Shown here: positions 1 to 8,491 of the stretch, one piece after another
Position numbering within the stretch: the first letter of the stretch is position 1
Layout: each line of letters opens with the position of its first letter
Assembly: GCA_003217035.1 (NCBI GenBank)
Contig: QCHV01000003.1
Coordinates: 1-64,000, forward strand
Direction of reading: 5' to 3'
Source: Prochlorococcus sp. AG-402-G22
Lineage (GTDB): Bacteria > Cyanobacteriota > Cyanobacteriia > PCC-6307 > Cyanobiaceae
Length of the DNA: 64,000 bases
Notes under the pieces: generated by a model
The model's database searches: none
Told to the model about the DNA's origin: nothing
The model's input: only the letters and a program-made list of their open reading frames with translations
Position numbers and translations under genes: made by a program

Positions 1-95
1 ATGGCCAATCCTGCATAAATTGTCATTAATTGAGTTGATACTGGTTCGGTTTGTATAGGATTATCTTTTTGATATTTACCTAGCATAGAAAGCAT
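1..95 (-). CDS. N-terminal fragment of an unidentified protein, cut by window edge
   Basis: Reading the minus strand from ATG at 95 (second in-frame ATG at 86), the frame stays open to base 1 and begins MLSMLGKYQKDNP. Only about 31 residues are visible. The last ones (LMTIYAGLA) are hydrophobic and could begin a membrane helix. I do not recognise the family. It lies just downstream of the 54-aa membrane peptide and msrA on the same strand, so it may be the next gene of that unit. A stop codon precedes the ATG in frame. Confidence 0.4.
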   Translation of the reverse strand, partial: MLSMLGKYQKDNPIQTEPVSTQLMTIYAGLA

Positions 96-143
96 TTTCT
101 TGATGCATTTAAACTGATAATATGTTGAGAAATTTTTTACAAT

Positions 144-308
144 TCAAGTTCTTAAAACCTCTACATTGTTGAAACTTGAATCTTTCCATTGTATTGAGGG
201 TTCAAGCTCTATTTGTGTTGGCCTTAATGTAAATATAAAACTGAAAACAAGAATTATAGTGGCTAGAATAATTAGGATTACTGTTTTATCAGGCAAAGGC
301 TCTTTCAT
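144..308 (-). CDS. Small single-pass membrane protein, 54 aa
   Basis: A 54-codon frame on the minus strand runs from ATG at 308 to TGA at 144. The protein starts MKEPLPDK, then has one strongly hydrophobic helix at about residues 9-29 (VILIILATIILVFSFIFTL), then a polar tail of about 25 residues ending VEVLRT. This is a small single-pass membrane protein, probably with a short basic/acidic N-terminus. It sits 15 nt downstream of the msrA stop on the same strand. I cannot name a family. The clean hydrophobic/polar partition argues that it is real. Confidence 0.55.
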   Translation of the reverse strand: MKEPLPDKTVILIILATIILVFSFIFTLRPTQIELEPSIQWKDSSFNNVEVLRT

Positions 309-323
309 TGTTTAAGAACAAAG

Positions 324-1046
324 CTAATTATTTGGAATTGGAGCATTATCACTTCTAAGAATACAGTGACTTATTGACCAGTCGTAATTGGACCAAATTT
401 CTTGACTTAACTTATAGTTGGAACCTGGAAAATCATCTAAAGCTATTTGCAAAGGCATGGCTGAGCAGTATGGCCTGCTACCAGGTTTTGCTAAGTATTG
501 CTGATGGTATTCTTCTGCGTAGTAAAAAACTTTGTCAGGACTTATATCAGTAGCAATAGATCCAAAGCCTTTTTCTGATAATAGGATTTGGTATCTATCT
601 CTACTGGCAATTGCTAATTCAAATTGTTGAATAGTTGATGTGAAAATTGCCGACCTATATTGGGTGCCTTGATCGTTGCCTTGGCGATTTTGTTGGGTTG
701 GATCATGACATTCCCAAAACAACTTTAGAAGGTCACTTAGATCTATTAAGTTCTTGTTCCAAACAATTTTAATAACTTCTGCATGACCAGTTTGTCCTGA
801 GCATACCTGTCTATAGTTAGGATTTTTGATTTCACCACCAGCATATCCAACTGCTGTTGATTTGATACCTGGCAATTTCCAAAACCCTTTTTCGGCCCCC
901 CAAAAGCATCCGCACCCAAACAAAATTTCCTCCTCATCTGGCTGCAATGGTTCATTTAACTTGCCGCCCAAAACAAAATGTGTAATTTCCATTTGACTCC
1001 CATTGTTGATCTGTTTCGATTTTTGATTAAGCCAGTTTTGGAACAT
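324..1046 (-). CDS. msrA: Peptide-methionine (S)-S-oxide reductase MsrA
   Basis: MsrA reduces the S epimer of methionine sulfoxide in proteins and free methionine, repairing oxidative damage in the cytosol. The family signature GCFWGAE is at about residues 46-52, with Cys47 as the catalytic nucleophile. It is followed by the conserved GYAGG and GHAEV segments and by a YHQQYL region near the C-terminus. Further cysteines near the end (Cys in RPYCSA and SHCILR) could act as resolving residues. The 240 aa length fits a long-form MsrA with an N-terminal extension. The stop codon of the preceding small membrane gene directly abuts this ATG, so the two are very probably co-transcribed and translationally coupled. 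Confidence 0.96.
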   Translation of the reverse strand: MFQNWLNQKSKQINNGSQMEITHFVLGGKLNEPLQPDEEEILFGCGCFWGAEKGFWKLPGIKSTAVGYAGGEIKNPNYRQVCSGQTGHAEVIKIVWNKNLIDLSDLLKLFWECHDPTQQNRQGNDQGTQYRSAIFTSTIQQFELAIASRDRYQILLSEKGFGSIATDISPDKVFYYAEEYHQQYLAKPGSRPYCSAMPLQIALDDFPGSNYKLSQEIWSNYDWSISHCILRSDNAPIPNN

Positions 1047-1313
1047 TTAATTAGGAGATTGGTTAATTACTTTTGGTTCAAGCTCTATGTGATTAAGTAA
1101 TGTGGTTACAAATGCAAATAATAAGAAAGGTAAGCTTATAACCAAAATTAGTCCAACCCCAACAAGTGCAAAGATTGGTCTGGATGCACCCATAAGGCCA
1201 AGCCCACCTGCCAAGCTTACAAAAATCACTGCCATCCAAGCCAGTATTTGAATATAGATGTCCCCAAATGTAAGGTTGCATCTGATTATGTACTTAGTGG
1301 GAGTGGGAGTCAT
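1047..1313 (-). CDS. Small two-helix membrane protein, 88 aa
   Basis: The protein has two hydrophobic helices, about residues 21-44 (IQILAWMAVIFVSLAGGLGLMG begins here) and 48-72, separated by a short ASRPIF loop, and a short polar C-terminal tail. I do not recognise a named family; the style is that of conserved cyanobacterial small membrane proteins. Its TAA stop lies immediately next to the msrA start with no intervening base, which points to one operon. Start ATG at 1313 is followed by the polar stretch MTPTPTKYIIR. Confidence 0.75.
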   Translation of the reverse strand: MTPTPTKYIIRCNLTFGDIYIQILAWMAVIFVSLAGGLGLMGASRPIFALVGVGLILVISLPFLLFAFVTTLLNHIELEPKVINQSPN

Positions 1314-1344
1314 TGTCGGGTTTATTTGTCTTTACCTTTAGCAA

Positions 1345-1375
1345 ACTAAAAGAATTAAGTCTTTGGTTCTTAATT
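1345..1375 (-). terminator. Probable intrinsic terminator of the ABC transporter gene
   Basis: Perfect 7-bp inverted repeat AATTAAG (1353-1359) / CTTAATT (1369-1375) with a 9-nt loop. Read on the minus strand it is followed by CTTTTT, and it lies about 40 nt past the ABC transporter stop. The stem is AT-rich and therefore weak. Confidence 0.4.
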
Positions 1376-1413
1376 AATGCGAAGTTTTTAGTGAATAAAT
1401 TCTTGGGTATTCT

Positions 1414-3165
1414 TCATTTTTCTCTACTAAGCCCTTCTACAGCTTGTTCTCTATCCCATAGTTTTTTATATAGACCGCTTGTCTTTATTAACTCTTCATG
1501 AGTTCCTTCTTGCTCTAACGACCCCTCGTTTAGGACCAGTATTCTGTCACAGGCAGCCGCTGCGGAAAGTTGATGACTAATCATAAGGATTGTTCTATTT
1601 GTTTTACCTCTTATGGATTCAAGAATGGCCGATGCAGTTTTGTTGTCAACACTTGCTAGTGCATCATCGAGAACAATTATTGGCGAGCTAATTAACAAGG
1701 CTCTCCCTAGAGCAGTTCTTTGCCTTTGACCTCCACTTAAGGTTATCCCTCTTTCTCCTACCAATGTATTAAAGCCATCTGGGAATCCTTTTATATCATC
1801 AATTAAGCGAGCTTGAATAGCTGACTTCTCAACTTTTATTTGGCTAGCTGAAGGCTCTCCATATTTAATATTCTCTGAAAGAGTACTTGTAAATAGATAC
1901 CCCTCTTGTGGAACTAGAGCAATGTTTTTTCTTAAGTCTTCAAGCTTAAGTTCAACAACATCATGCTTGTCTAAGAAAAGCTGACCTTTGGGGATGTTGA
2001 TCATTCGCCCAATAGCCCTTGCAAGAGTAGTTTTGCCACACCCAACTGGACCAACTATTGCAACCAGTTCTCCAGGTTCAATAACAAAGCTAAGGTTTTT
2101 AAGAACAGCATTCTTGGTTTCTTTGTATTTAACCGTTAGCCCTTTAGCTTCTAATCTGCCTTGTATTGGTTCACTAAGACTTTTGCTTTTTGGATGACTC
2201 TTAACATCGGGCTCTTTATTAAGTAATTCTTCTACTCGCTCAAGGCTTACTTGACCTATCTGAAAAGTATTCAATGTAAACCCTAATAATGCAGTTGGGA
2301 AAACTAATCTCTCAACATAAAGTATTAGAGCTATTAATCCTCCTACTGTTAGGTTGCCTTTATCAAGCAAATTGCTACCTAAGGCTATTAGTAAGAGTAA
2401 AGATATTGAAGAGATACCCTGAAGTAGAGGAAATAAAGTACTTGCTGTTCTTGCAAGATTTATAGCAGCATTTTTGTAGTGTTCATTTAATCTTGAGAAA
2501 GCTTTCCTTTCCGCTTTTTCTTGGCCATAAATTTTTATAGCACTGATGCCAGATAAATCCTCTTGAATTAATTCGCTTAATTTAGATAGAGCTTCTTGCT
2601 GCTTTTTCCTTTGCCTGACCATTCTTCCTCCAAAAAGGCCAACTGTCCCAAGCATTAATGGATATAAAGAAATTGAAGCAATAGTCAGCCATGTGTCTAT
2701 TGCAAGCATTGCAGGAATTGTGAAGCAATAAGCAAGTACTGTGTTAGTAAGGCTCAAAATTGTGAAACCGAGCAATCTCCTAATGTTTTCAATATCACTG
2801 GTGGCTCGACTTATTACTTCCCCACTGCCTATTTCTTGAACCCAACCTGGGTCTTGAATAAGTAAATGATCAAATAACTTTTGTCTTAGATCTACTTCTA
2901 CTTGCCGACCAACTCCAAAAACAAGTTGTCTTGAAATTAATCTGGCCAATCCCATAAAGGTTGCAAGGATAATTATCCAAATTGAATTTCGCAGAATATC
3001 GCTATATATGAAACCTTCTTTTAATGCATCAATTATTCTTTTGACCTCCATAGGTATTGCAACACTCAAGAGGTTTACTATTACGAGACTGACAGCTCCA
3101 AGAATCAAGGCCTTTCTGTGGGGCCTTAAATATCTATTAATAAGATCAAGACGAAATGCAGCCAT
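1414..3165 (-). CDS. ABC exporter half-transporter (MdlA/MdlB-like)
   Basis: This 583-aa protein has the layout of a type IV ABC exporter subunit: an N-terminal membrane domain of about six helices (residues 15-310) fused to a nucleotide-binding domain. The Walker A motif is GPVGCGKTT, followed by a Q-loop (VPQEG), signature LSGGQRQR and Walker B IIVLDDALASVD. The residue after the Walker B aspartate is Asp instead of the usual catalytic Glu, as in the degenerate partner of heterodimeric exporters such as MdlA or BmrC. No second half-transporter lies next to it, so it may pair with a protein encoded elsewhere. Substrate (lipid, drug or peptide) cannot be told from sequence. Confidence 0.9.
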   Translation of the reverse strand: MAAFRLDLINRYLRPHRKALILGAVSLVIVNLLSVAIPMEVKRIIDALKEGFIYSDILRNSIWIIILATFMGLARLISRQLVFGVGRQVEVDLRQKLFDHLLIQDPGWVQEIGSGEVISRATSDIENIRRLLGFTILSLTNTVLAYCFTIPAMLAIDTWLTIASISLYPLMLGTVGLFGGRMVRQRKKQQEALSKLSELIQEDLSGISAIKIYGQEKAERKAFSRLNEHYKNAAINLARTASTLFPLLQGISSISLLLLIALGSNLLDKGNLTVGGLIALILYVERLVFPTALLGFTLNTFQIGQVSLERVEELLNKEPDVKSHPKSKSLSEPIQGRLEAKGLTVKYKETKNAVLKNLSFVIEPGELVAIVGPVGCGKTTLARAIGRMINIPKGQLFLDKHDVVELKLEDLRKNIALVPQEGYLFTSTLSENIKYGEPSASQIKVEKSAIQARLIDDIKGFPDGFNTLVGERGITLSGGQRQRTALGRALLISSPIIVLDDALASVDNKTASAILESIRGKTNRTILMISHQLSAAAACDRILVLNEGSLEQEGTHEELIKTSGLYKKLWDREQAVEGLSREK

Positions 3166-3248
3166 AACTTGCTTACTATGTAATTAAAATTACTAGCTCA
3201 GAGGTTTGTTGTGGTTTTTTTGATCTGTTTGATATTGGTTTGAGATTG

Positions 3249-3554
3249 ATGCAAGATCAAAATCACCCACTTTATTCAATAGATCGTGATCTTGTAGATC
3301 GTTTATTAGCCAAAATGTCTCCTAATGATGAAGACCTTGTAGATTTGGCAAGACTACTGAATAGGTATGAAGGATTTCCTGGAGCGGAGGATCTTCAAAC
3401 AGATATGGCTAAGGCTTTAAAAATGTGGGGAATGAATAGAGATCAACTTAACTCAAAAACATGCAAAATTTGGACAAGCGGCTTCAGACCCGGTCAAAAT
3501 GGCGAAGAAGCAGTTGGTTCTGGTTTTGATACTTCAGAAAATCCCGAGACTTAG
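3249..3554 (+). CDS. DUF3288-like cyanobacterial protein
   Basis: A 101-aa soluble protein starting MQDQNHPLYSIDR, with the conserved-looking segments DLARLLNRYEGFPGAEDLQ and ALKMWGMNRDQL. This matches my recollection of the DUF3288 family, a small cyanobacterial family of unknown function. I chose ATG at 3249 over an upstream TTG at 3240. It is divergent from the ABC transporter, sharing a roughly 80-bp intergenic region, and is followed by a clear terminator before trpD. Confidence 0.75.
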   Translation: MQDQNHPLYSIDRDLVDRLLAKMSPNDEDLVDLARLLNRYEGFPGAEDLQTDMAKALKMWGMNRDQLNSKTCKIWTSGFRPGQNGEEAVGSGFDTSENPET

Positions 3555-3630
3555 TTTGATGACAAAAGATTTTCATAGCACTTTCTCTGACCTATGTTTT
3601 TTGATGGTATTAGATAAGTCCATACCGTCC

Positions 3631-3665
3631 AGCCCCGAGTGCAAATTAGGCACCCGGGCTTTTTT
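3631..3665 (+). terminator. Strong GC-rich intrinsic terminator, abutting trpD
   Basis: AGCCC-CGAGTGC pairs with GCAC-CCGGGCT across a 7-nt AAATTAG-type loop with one bulge, followed by six T's (3660-3665). It is the most GC-rich hairpin in this part of the window. Its T tract ends only 14 nt before the trpD ATG, so either trpD has a promoter that overlaps the hairpin or the hairpin acts within the trpD leader. Confidence 0.8.
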
Positions 3666-3679
3666 CTGACTTGTCACCT

Positions 3680-4720
3680 ATGACTAAGCTTTCTTGGCCA
3701 AAAGTTCTTGACAAACTTTTGGATGGTATTGATCTAAATGAACTAGAAGCCAATGCATTAATGAATGCTTGGTTGGCAGAAGAACTTGCTCCAGTTCAGA
3801 CCGGAGCTTTTTTGGCTTCTATGAGGTCTAAAGGACTTACAGGGGTAGAGCTTTCAAGCATGGCAAAAGTTTTAAGAGATGCATGTAAATTTCCTTTTCC
3901 TATTCCCAATATGCATTTGGTAGACACATGTGGAACAGGAGGAGATGGAGCGGATACTTTCAATATTTCAACTGCTGTAGCATTCGTATCTTCAACATTA
4001 GGGGTAAAAGTTGCCAAGCATGGTAATAGAAGTGCGAGTGGCAAGGTTGGTTCTGCTGATGTCCTTGAAGGGGTAGGGATAAAGCTAGATGCTCCTCTTA
4101 AAGAAGTTATGGCAGCTTTGGAATTTACTGGCATTTCATTCTTATTTGCTCCTGTTTGGCATTCTTCTTTGGTAAATCTTGCCCCTTTAAGAAAAACTTT
4201 GGGTGTAAGAACTGCTTTTAATCTTTTAGGCCCATTAGTCAATCCTTTTAGACCAAAGGCTCAAGTTCTTGGGGTTGCAAAGCTTGAATTGCTTGACCCT
4301 ATGGCTCAGGCTTTGCAAATGTTAGGTCTTAAGAGGGCTGTTGTTGTTTATGGAGCTGGCGGCCTAGATGAAGCTTCGTTGGAAGGGGTAAACCATTTTC
4401 GGTTTTTAAGAGATGGGCAGATAATTCAATCTGAGATGGAACCATCGAATTTAGGATTGAAATCAGCCTCAAATAATGATCTAAAGGGAGGAGACCTTTC
4501 GGTTAACAAAAATATTTTCGCTTCAGTTCTCAAGGGTGAAGGAACTCTTCCTCAACGTCATGTAGTCGCATTAAATACAGCATTGGTATTATGGGCGTCT
4601 GGACTAGAGGATGATTTAGACACAGGAGTAAAAATGGCTTTAAATGTTTTGGAAAGTTCCAGATCTTGGGAAAAATTAAAAGAATTGAAAGATTTCCTTA
4701 ATTCTGCTTCCTTCAAATAA
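3680..4720 (+). CDS. trpD: Anthranilate phosphoribosyltransferase
   Basis: TrpD transfers phosphoribose from PRPP to anthranilate, the second committed step of tryptophan synthesis. Visible motifs are DTCGTGGDG (PRPP/Mg binding, about residue 82), [18 protein letters not shown], and NLLGPLVNP. Length 346 aa is normal for the family. ATG at 3680 is preferred to TTG at 3671, because the family N-terminus is short. carA follows after 13 nt on the same strand, so the two are probably co-transcribed, although no other trp gene is nearby. Confidence 0.96.
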   Translation: MTKLSWPKVLDKLLDGIDLNELEANALMNAWLAEELAPVQTGAFLASMRSKGLTGVELSSMAKVLRDACKFPFPIPNMHLVDTCGTGGDGADTFNISTAVAFVSSTLGVKVAKHGNRSASGKVGSADVLEGVGIKLDAPLKEVMAALEFTGISFLFAPVWHSSLVNLAPLRKTLGVRTAFNLLGPLVNPFRPKAQVLGVAKLELLDPMAQALQMLGLKRAVVVYGAGGLDEASLEGVNHFRFLRDGQIIQSEMEPSNLGLKSASNNDLKGGDLSVNKNIFASVLKGEGTLPQRHVVALNTALVLWASGLEDDLDTGVKMALNVLESSRSWEKLKELKDFLNSASFK

Positions 4721-4733
4721 GCATTTCCTACTG

Positions 4734-5879
4734 ATGAATAATTCCTCAAAAGAAGGCGCAATTCTTGTTTTGTCAGATGGAACTCTTCTTGAAGGAATGC
4801 CTTTTGGTTTAATAGGCACTGTTTTTGGAGAAATAGTTTTTAATACGGGAATTACTGGATATCAAGAGGTATTGACTGACCCTAGTTACCATGGCCAGAT
4901 GATTGTTTTTACCTATCCAGAACTAGGCAATACAGGTGTCAATAGTGAGGATCAAGAAGCCGATTGTACCTTTGCAAAAGGTGTAATAGCCAGACAAATA
5001 ATAAATAAACCAAGCAATTGGAGATCACAATCTAATTTAGAAGATTGGCTTACAAAGGAAAAAGTCGTTGGAATATATGGTCTTGATACGAGATCACTTG
5101 TGAGACACTTGAGGGAGTTTGGAACAATGAATGCTGCTATATCGTCTGATGGAAAATATTCACCATATCAATTACTTCAAAAACTTAAAAATGTCCCTTC
5201 AATGGAAGGATCTAATCTTGCAGAGCAAGTTTCAACAAAGAAGAGTTATAAGTGGAGATTAAATTCCTCTGCCTCTTTTGATAAGAGAGTAAAAATAGAG
5301 CCAAGAAAAAAACCTTTAAAGGTAATTGCTATTGATTTTGGAATTAAAAGATCAATACTTAATCGTTTAGTAGCTTTTGGTTGTGAAGTTGAAGTTTTAC
5401 CCGCAAATGCTGAATTGCCTGAAATTTTGGGATTATCTCCAGATGGAGTTTTCCTTTCAAATGGACCAGGGGATCCGGCTGCTGTAAAGAATGGGATTTC
5501 TTTGGCAAAACAGCTTATAAATGAAACTGATCTCCCGGTTTTTGGTATATGTCTAGGTCATCAAATTTTAGGACTAGCTCTAGGTGGGCAAACATTCAAA
5601 CTTTCCTATGGCCATAGAGGATTAAATCATCCCTGTGGATCCAGTGGTCACATAGAAATTACCAGTCAGAATCATGGATTTGCAATTGACGCTTCCTCCT
5701 TGAACTCTGACGAGGTAACAATTACTCATTTGAACCTTAACGATAAAACTGTTGCAGGTATTTCAATGGTTAAGAAACCTGTTTTTGGAGTCCAATATCA
5801 CCCAGAAGCCAGTCCTGGGCCTCATGACGCAGATCATCATTTTGCTCGTTTTGTTGCACTAATGTCAGAACGCTATTGA
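4734..5879 (+). CDS. carA: Carbamoyl-phosphate synthase small (glutaminase) subunit
   Basis: CarA hydrolyses glutamine and passes ammonia to CarB for carbamoyl phosphate, used in pyrimidine and arginine synthesis. The N-terminal CPSase domain carries [18 protein letters not shown]. The C-terminal class I glutamine amidotransferase domain carries the nucleophile elbow FGICLGHQ and the His-Glu pair in [12 protein letters not shown]. Length 381 aa is typical. carB is not in the window, as is common in cyanobacteria. Confidence 0.97.
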   Translation: MNNSSKEGAILVLSDGTLLEGMPFGLIGTVFGEIVFNTGITGYQEVLTDPSYHGQMIVFTYPELGNTGVNSEDQEADCTFAKGVIARQIINKPSNWRSQSNLEDWLTKEKVVGIYGLDTRSLVRHLREFGTMNAAISSDGKYSPYQLLQKLKNVPSMEGSNLAEQVSTKKSYKWRLNSSASFDKRVKIEPRKKPLKVIAIDFGIKRSILNRLVAFGCEVEVLPANAELPEILGLSPDGVFLSNGPGDPAAVKNGISLAKQLINETDLPVFGICLGHQILGLALGGQTFKLSYGHRGLNHPCGSSGHIEITSQNHGFAIDASSLNSDEVTITHLNLNDKTVAGISMVKKPVFGVQYHPEASPGPHDADHHFARFVALMSERY

Positions 5880-5952
5880 AGAATGGTTGAGTTGCTTCGA
5901 TATAACTACACTTCCTTTCAGAAGTACAAGGAGGATTAATCCCATAAAAGAT

Positions 5953-6309
5953 TTGCAACGATTGACCGTTTCTTTACGGGGTGGCTTTGAGCGACGCAAA
6001 GGTTGTTTAGTGTTTTCTTTCACTGGACAGCTTGATGCTTACTCGGAAAAGCAATTTATGAACTTTATTAATGATGTTTTTAGTTCTAATCAATTACCAA
6101 TGGTCATAGACCTTACCAAAATTGATTTCATTGACTCTTCTGGGCTTGGAGCGATGGTCCATACTGCGAAACAGTGCAAAAAATCCAAGAGGTCTTTTGT
6201 TGTTGTTGGGAATCCAAGAGTGATTCAAACTATTAAACTTGTACGCTTGGAAGAATTTCTCCATTTAGTACCTGATCTAGATACCGCATTGACTAAATTG
6301 GCGGCTTGA
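5953..6309 (+). CDS. STAS-domain anti-sigma factor antagonist (RsbV/SpoIIAA-like)
   Basis: The protein is a single STAS domain: LVFSFTGQLDAYSEKQF, then MVIDLTKIDFIDSSGLGAMVHTAK, where the Ser-Ser in DSSGLG marks the usual phosphorylated serine site. Such proteins bind an RsbW-type kinase and free its target. A candidate partner with a HATPase domain lies at 31408. The start is uncertain: no ATG precedes the domain, TTG codons occur at 5953 and 5962, and a perfect AAGGAGG at 5928-5934 lies nearer an ATA at 5944. The open frame continues to a TTG at 5887, but that N-terminus does not look conserved. The 3' end overlaps the next gene by four bases (TTGA). Confidence 0.85.
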   Translation: MQRLTVSLRGGFERRKGCLVFSFTGQLDAYSEKQFMNFINDVFSSNQLPMVIDLTKIDFIDSSGLGAMVHTAKQCKKSKRSFVVVGNPRVIQTIKLVRLEEFLHLVPDLDTALTKLAA

Positions 6310-6719
6310 CAAATTGGCTTCGCAAGCAAGAACCGTCAGGTTGCCCTGAAGAGCTAGGCCCTTTGCAGTTGGCTTGGTTAGGAGACGCTGTTTGGGAAAT
6401 GCATCAGAGAATTATTTTTTGTAAGAAGCCCGCTAGATCTAGAGATCTTCATGAATCTGTAGTCTCAAAAGTGAAAGCAGAAGGCCAAGCAGAAGCTTTG
6501 AGGAAAATTGAACAAGATTTAACTGATATAGAGAAGCAATTTGTTAGACGCGGTAGAAACAAGGTTGGCCGTGGATCTCGTAAGGTCGACATAGTTGTAT
6601 ATGCAAAAGCAACAGGTTTTGAGACATTGGTTGGATGGCTATTCTTAAAAGACCCAGCTCGCTTGGCAGCACTTCTAGATCGGTTAGAGATTGATGAACC
6701 TGCGGGCTATAACCATTAA
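6306..6719 (+). CDS. mrnC: Mini-ribonuclease III
   Basis: Mini-III is an RNase III catalytic domain without the double-stranded-RNA-binding domain; in bacilli it trims the ends of 23S rRNA precursor. Here the family motif LQLAWLGDAVWEMHQR is at about residues 21-36, and the conserved FVRRGRNK and KATGFETLVGWLFL segments follow. Length 137 aa fits. The start is TTG at 6306, overlapping the TGA of the STAS gene, which implies translational coupling. The 23S rRNA methyltransferase gene follows after 3 nt, so the two form a logical rRNA-maturation pair. Confidence 0.92.
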   Translation: MTNWLRKQEPSGCPEELGPLQLAWLGDAVWEMHQRIIFCKKPARSRDLHESVVSKVKAEGQAEALRKIEQDLTDIEKQFVRRGRNKVGRGSRKVDIVVYAKATGFETLVGWLFLKDPARLAALLDRLEIDEPAGYNH

Positions 6720-6722
6720 AAG

Positions 6723-7970
6723 ATGACCCCTTTCAATCGCCGTAATAGTAATTTCTCTTCTTCTTCCAGTAATCAAGGAAGAGGTGGTAGTCGTGAAGAT
6801 TCCTCACGCAGAAGAAGAAATGCAAACCATTCTCAGAGAAGAGGTCATAAATTAAAAGACGAAGATAAAGATTTTAAAAGCTCTTATAATCAAGACTCTT
6901 ACAGAAGAGAGGAGGGTGATCGCCCTTATAGATCTAGAGTCAATAATAATAGTTCTAATAAACCTTTTCGCACTACTAAAAATACTTCAGATAGATCTTC
7001 TGAAAAAAACAAAGGTTCATCAAGGTATACCCAAAGAGGTCAGAAGAATTATTTTAAAGACAAAGATAAGTTCCCGTTGTCGAAGTCCAGACGAAGTGAT
7101 TTTGCAAATAGCAGTTCTCAGCGTATAGAGAAATCAGCGGAGAATTTTAATTTAAAAGATAATCCCAGCGATATTTTTTGGGGGAGGCATTCAACACAGG
7201 CAATTCTTGAATCTGGTAGACCTGTTCATCGAATTTGGTGTACTGCTGAATTGAGAAGTTCTCCAAAATTTCTGCAGCTTCTTCGCGATTCAAAAGCTTT
7301 AGGTGTTCTTGTTGAAGAAGTGTCTTGGGCAAGATTAGGCCACATCACAAATGGAGGGGTTCATCAAGGTATAGCTCTTCAAACAGCAGCTTCTGAAACA
7401 CTTGATTTGAAAAGTTTAATTCAAGGTTGCAGGGAGATCGGAGAGTCTGCGGTATTGCTAGCTCTTGATTGCATAACTGATCCTCATAATGTAGGAGCAA
7501 TAGTTAGGTCAGCAGAGGCGCTTGGAGCTCATGGTTTAGTTTTGCCTCAGCGAAGAAGTGCTGGATTAACAGGCTCAGTTGCAAAGGTTGCTGCAGGGGC
7601 GCTCGAGCATTTACCAGTAGCAAGGGTGATCAATTTAAATAGATCTTTAGAGGAGCTTAAAAAAGAAGGTTATAGAATTATTGGCTTAGCAGAGGAAGGG
7701 AAGTCGGTATTAAATGAAATTGATTTAACTGGTCCAATGGTTTTGGTAATTGGCTCTGAAGGTAAAGGTCTATCTCTTTTAACTAGAAGAAACTGTGATC
7801 ATCTAATAAGGATTCCTCTAAGAGGAGTTACGTCAAGTCTTAATGCTTCAGTAGCTACATCAATTGCGTTGTATGAAATTGCTCAGAATGGGTGGATGAA
7901 GGGAATGAAGGGACAAGCCCCTTCGCCAAAATTAGTGAGAGCAAAGTTGTCAAACCAACCAATTATCTAA
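6723..7970 (+). CDS. rlmB: TrmH-family 23S rRNA 2'-O-ribose methyltransferase (RlmB-like)
   Basis: The C-terminal 250 residues form a SPOUT methyltransferase: substrate-binding domain (IFWGRHSTQAILESGRPVHR), then LALDCITDPHNVGAIVRSAEALG, LVIGSEGKGLSLLTRRNCD and IPLRGVTSSLNASVATSIALYE, the three TrmH knot motifs. It should methylate a ribose in 23S rRNA (Gm2251 in E. coli). The first 145 residues are an unusual low-complexity tail rich in Ser, Arg, Asn and Lys, probably disordered and RNA-binding. Such extensions occur in marine picocyanobacterial homologues. Start ATG at 6723 lies 3 nt after mrnC. Confidence 0.93.
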   Translation: MTPFNRRNSNFSSSSSNQGRGGSREDSSRRRRNANHSQRRGHKLKDEDKDFKSSYNQDSYRREEGDRPYRSRVNNNSSNKPFRTTKNTSDRSSEKNKGSSRYTQRGQKNYFKDKDKFPLSKSRRSDFANSSSQRIEKSAENFNLKDNPSDIFWGRHSTQAILESGRPVHRIWCTAELRSSPKFLQLLRDSKALGVLVEEVSWARLGHITNGGVHQGIALQTAASETLDLKSLIQGCREIGESAVLLALDCITDPHNVGAIVRSAEALGAHGLVLPQRRSAGLTGSVAKVAAGALEHLPVARVINLNRSLEELKKEGYRIIGLAEEGKSVLNEIDLTGPMVLVIGSEGKGLSLLTRRNCDHLIRIPLRGVTSSLNASVATSIALYEIAQNGWMKGMKGQAPSPKLVRAKLSNQPII

Positions 7971-8004
7971 TCTTTTGACTTGTTAGGTAGTAATCTTAAG
8001 TTAT

Positions 8005-8082
8005 AATTGAAGTTTACATTTTCTTACTTCAATTAAATTTAATTTTGAGAACTTCTTATGAGTATTAAGTAATACTTTTTTT
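8005..8082 (+). terminator. Two hairpins downstream of rlmB, second with T tract
   Basis: A perfect 9-bp inverted repeat AATTGAAGT (8005-8013) / ACTTCAATT (8026-8034) starts 35 nt past the rlmB stop. A second, 6-bp hairpin AGTATT-AAGT-AATACT (8061-8076) runs straight into T7, giving an intrinsic-terminator layout. The rest of the 240-nt gap before 8210 shows no open frame. Confidence 0.5.
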
Positions 8083-8209
8083 CAAAGAGTTCACAAAGCA
8101 ATTTTCCAGATCAAGTCTTCTTATAAGAAGAAACTATTGATTTCTGGTCTTAAAAAGCTTTTTTTTTATTATTTTACTACTAATATAAACTCAGAATCTT
8201 TTAGTTCTC

Positions 8210-8440
8210 ATGAGCCCAATCAGGGCAGTACGAATGCTAGGTAATAGTTTAGGTCTGGCCTGGTGGGCTAGGATTGAAACTCAGGATCCTGCAGCAACTT
8301 ATTGGATTGGTCCTTTCATAAGGAAAAGCAGTCTAAAGAAGAAGCTGTCAGTTTTTGTTTCTGACTTATCTTCTGAAGGGGCAAATTCTATTAATTACTC
8401 ATGTTCTCGTGGTCACAGAGCGGAACCTCTGACAAGTTAG
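8210..8440 (+). CDS. DUF1816-like cyanobacterial protein
   Basis: A 76-aa protein with the segment GLAWWARIETQDPAATYWIGPFIRKSSL, which matches my recollection of the DUF1816 family, restricted to cyanobacteria and sometimes linked with phycobilisome-type proteins. After it come VFVSDLSSEGANSI and a Ser/Arg-rich tail. Function is unknown. It stands alone between rlmB and gatA, with hairpins upstream. The start ATG at 8210 precedes the conserved part by about 14 residues. Confidence 0.8.
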   Translation: MSPIRAVRMLGNSLGLAWWARIETQDPAATYWIGPFIRKSSLKKKLSVFVSDLSSEGANSINYSCSRGHRAEPLTS

Positions 8441-8491
8441 CTATTTGGGACATAATCCTGATAGCGTCTTAATTAAATACCCCAACAAATA

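Noticed and set aside
3604-3669. 21-codon frame spanning the terminator before trpD, as a trp leader peptide
   Set aside because: It contains no Trp codons and overlaps the hairpin by chance; no ribosome-binding site.
3796-4242. 148-aa minus-strand frame
   Set aside because: Antisense shadow of trpD, whose motifs are unambiguous.
5887-5952. N-terminal extension of the STAS protein from TTG at 5887
   Set aside because: The extra residues do not look like the family; the AAGGAGG site lies downstream of 5887.
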